The notes beneath the pieces are model-generated. The model had not been told where the DNA came from, did not search any database, and saw nothing but the letters and a program-made list of their open reading frames with translations. A stretch of 5,751 nt of DNA. It comes from an uncultured Pseudomonadota bacterium (lineage in GTDB: Bacteria > Pseudomonadota > Gammaproteobacteria > Burkholderiales > Methylophilaceae). Shown here piece after piece: positions 5,549 to 5,751 of the stretch. The stretch covers positions 1 to 5,751 of the forward strand of contig CAINWC010000178.1 of assembly GCA_903854305.1 (NCBI GenBank), written 5' to 3'. A program made the translations under genes and the position numbers. Positions within the stretch are counted from its first letter, which is position 1, and the number at the start of each line of letters is the position of its first letter.

Positions 5549-5751
5549 AGGTTCGTTCCCAGAATTTGTAAGTAGGCAATCAGTGCATCCATCTCTGTTT
5601 TCCCGTATACGTCATTGGCCGCGTTTTTAATCTCTTCTTCTGTGTAAGGTACGCCAGCTATTTTAAGCGCGCGTAAGTGTGCGGGCATGTGCATGGCATC
5701 CACTTTATCTTTGTTTAGCCAAGGGTAGCCAGGCATCACTGATTCCGGTAC
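5542..5751 (-). CDS. ccoO: CcoO/FixO, mono-heme cytochrome c subunit of cbb3 oxidase, C-terminal part (cut by window edge)
   Basis: The frame is open at the right edge and gives the last 69 residues; the GTG near 5739 is internal, not the start. The fragment begins VPESVMPGYPWLNK, the conserved CcoO segment whose Met is the probable axial ligand of the heme. It continues with the helical end of the cytochrome c fold (VDAMHMPAHLRALKIAGVPYTEEEI) and the closing MDALIAYLQILGTNLK, with the conserved YLQ.LG. The N-terminal anchor and the CxxCH heme site lie outside the window. CcoO carries electrons between CcoP and the CcoN active site. It is directly followed by ccoQ, 48 bases on, as in other cbb3 operons. 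Confidence 0.95.
   Translation of the reverse strand, partial: VPESVMPGYPWLNKDKVDAMHMPAHLRALKIAGVPYTEEEIKNAANDVYGKTEMDALIAYLQILGTNLK

Noticed and set aside
5739..5751. Separate small gene starting at the GTG near 5739
   Set aside because: The frame stays open to the right edge and the sequence matches the C-terminal part of CcoO, so the GTG is an internal codon.

Overview
This window most likely comes from a moderately AT-rich betaproteobacterium. The protein sequences and the gene order ccoO-ccoQ-ccoP-ccoG-ccoH-safE look most like the Methylophilaceae (Methylotenera-type methylotrophs). That assignment is inference from familiarity with these families, not from a search.

Right and centre (1880-5751, all minus strand): the distal part of a cbb3-type cytochrome c oxidase operon. 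In transcription order it holds the C-terminus of the mono-heme subunit CcoO (cut by the window edge), the 46-residue CcoQ, the di-heme subunit CcoP, the iron-sulfur cupric reductase and assembly factor CcoG, a short CcoH, and a six-helix TauE/SafE (DsbD_2-type) membrane protein with an HCxxMC motif. Spacing is tight: ccoQ and ccoP overlap by 4 bases and the other gaps are about 10 to 60 bases, so one polycistronic message is likely. The first genes (ccoN and most of ccoO) and the operon promoter lie beyond the right edge. CcoO, CcoQ and CcoP are parts of the terminal oxidase that reduces O2 at low oxygen tension. CcoG and CcoH support copper insertion and assembly, and the SafE-like protein is a plausible metal or thiol-redox partner. 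No ccoI or ccoS follows ccoH here.

Left (1-1874): a divergent pair. On the minus strand is the N-terminal part of an exported, probably outer-membrane beta-barrel protein whose mature N-terminus carries CSSCGC. On the plus strand is a secreted Asp-box (sialidase-like) beta-propeller with conserved-looking CECC and CPHH motifs. The 178-base region between them has a good sigma70 promoter for the minus-strand gene and two copies of the palindrome ATGTACAT. The beta-propeller gene converges on the cbb3 operon with only 5 bases between stop codons.

The oxidase genes are a known system with ordinary architecture. The least explained parts are the divergent Cys-rich exported pair, the near-perfect 28-base palindrome between ccoO and ccoQ, and the SafE-like gene at the end of the operon. 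I see no rRNA, tRNA, CRISPR array, insertion sequence or phage gene, and no unannotated stretch longer than about 180 bases.
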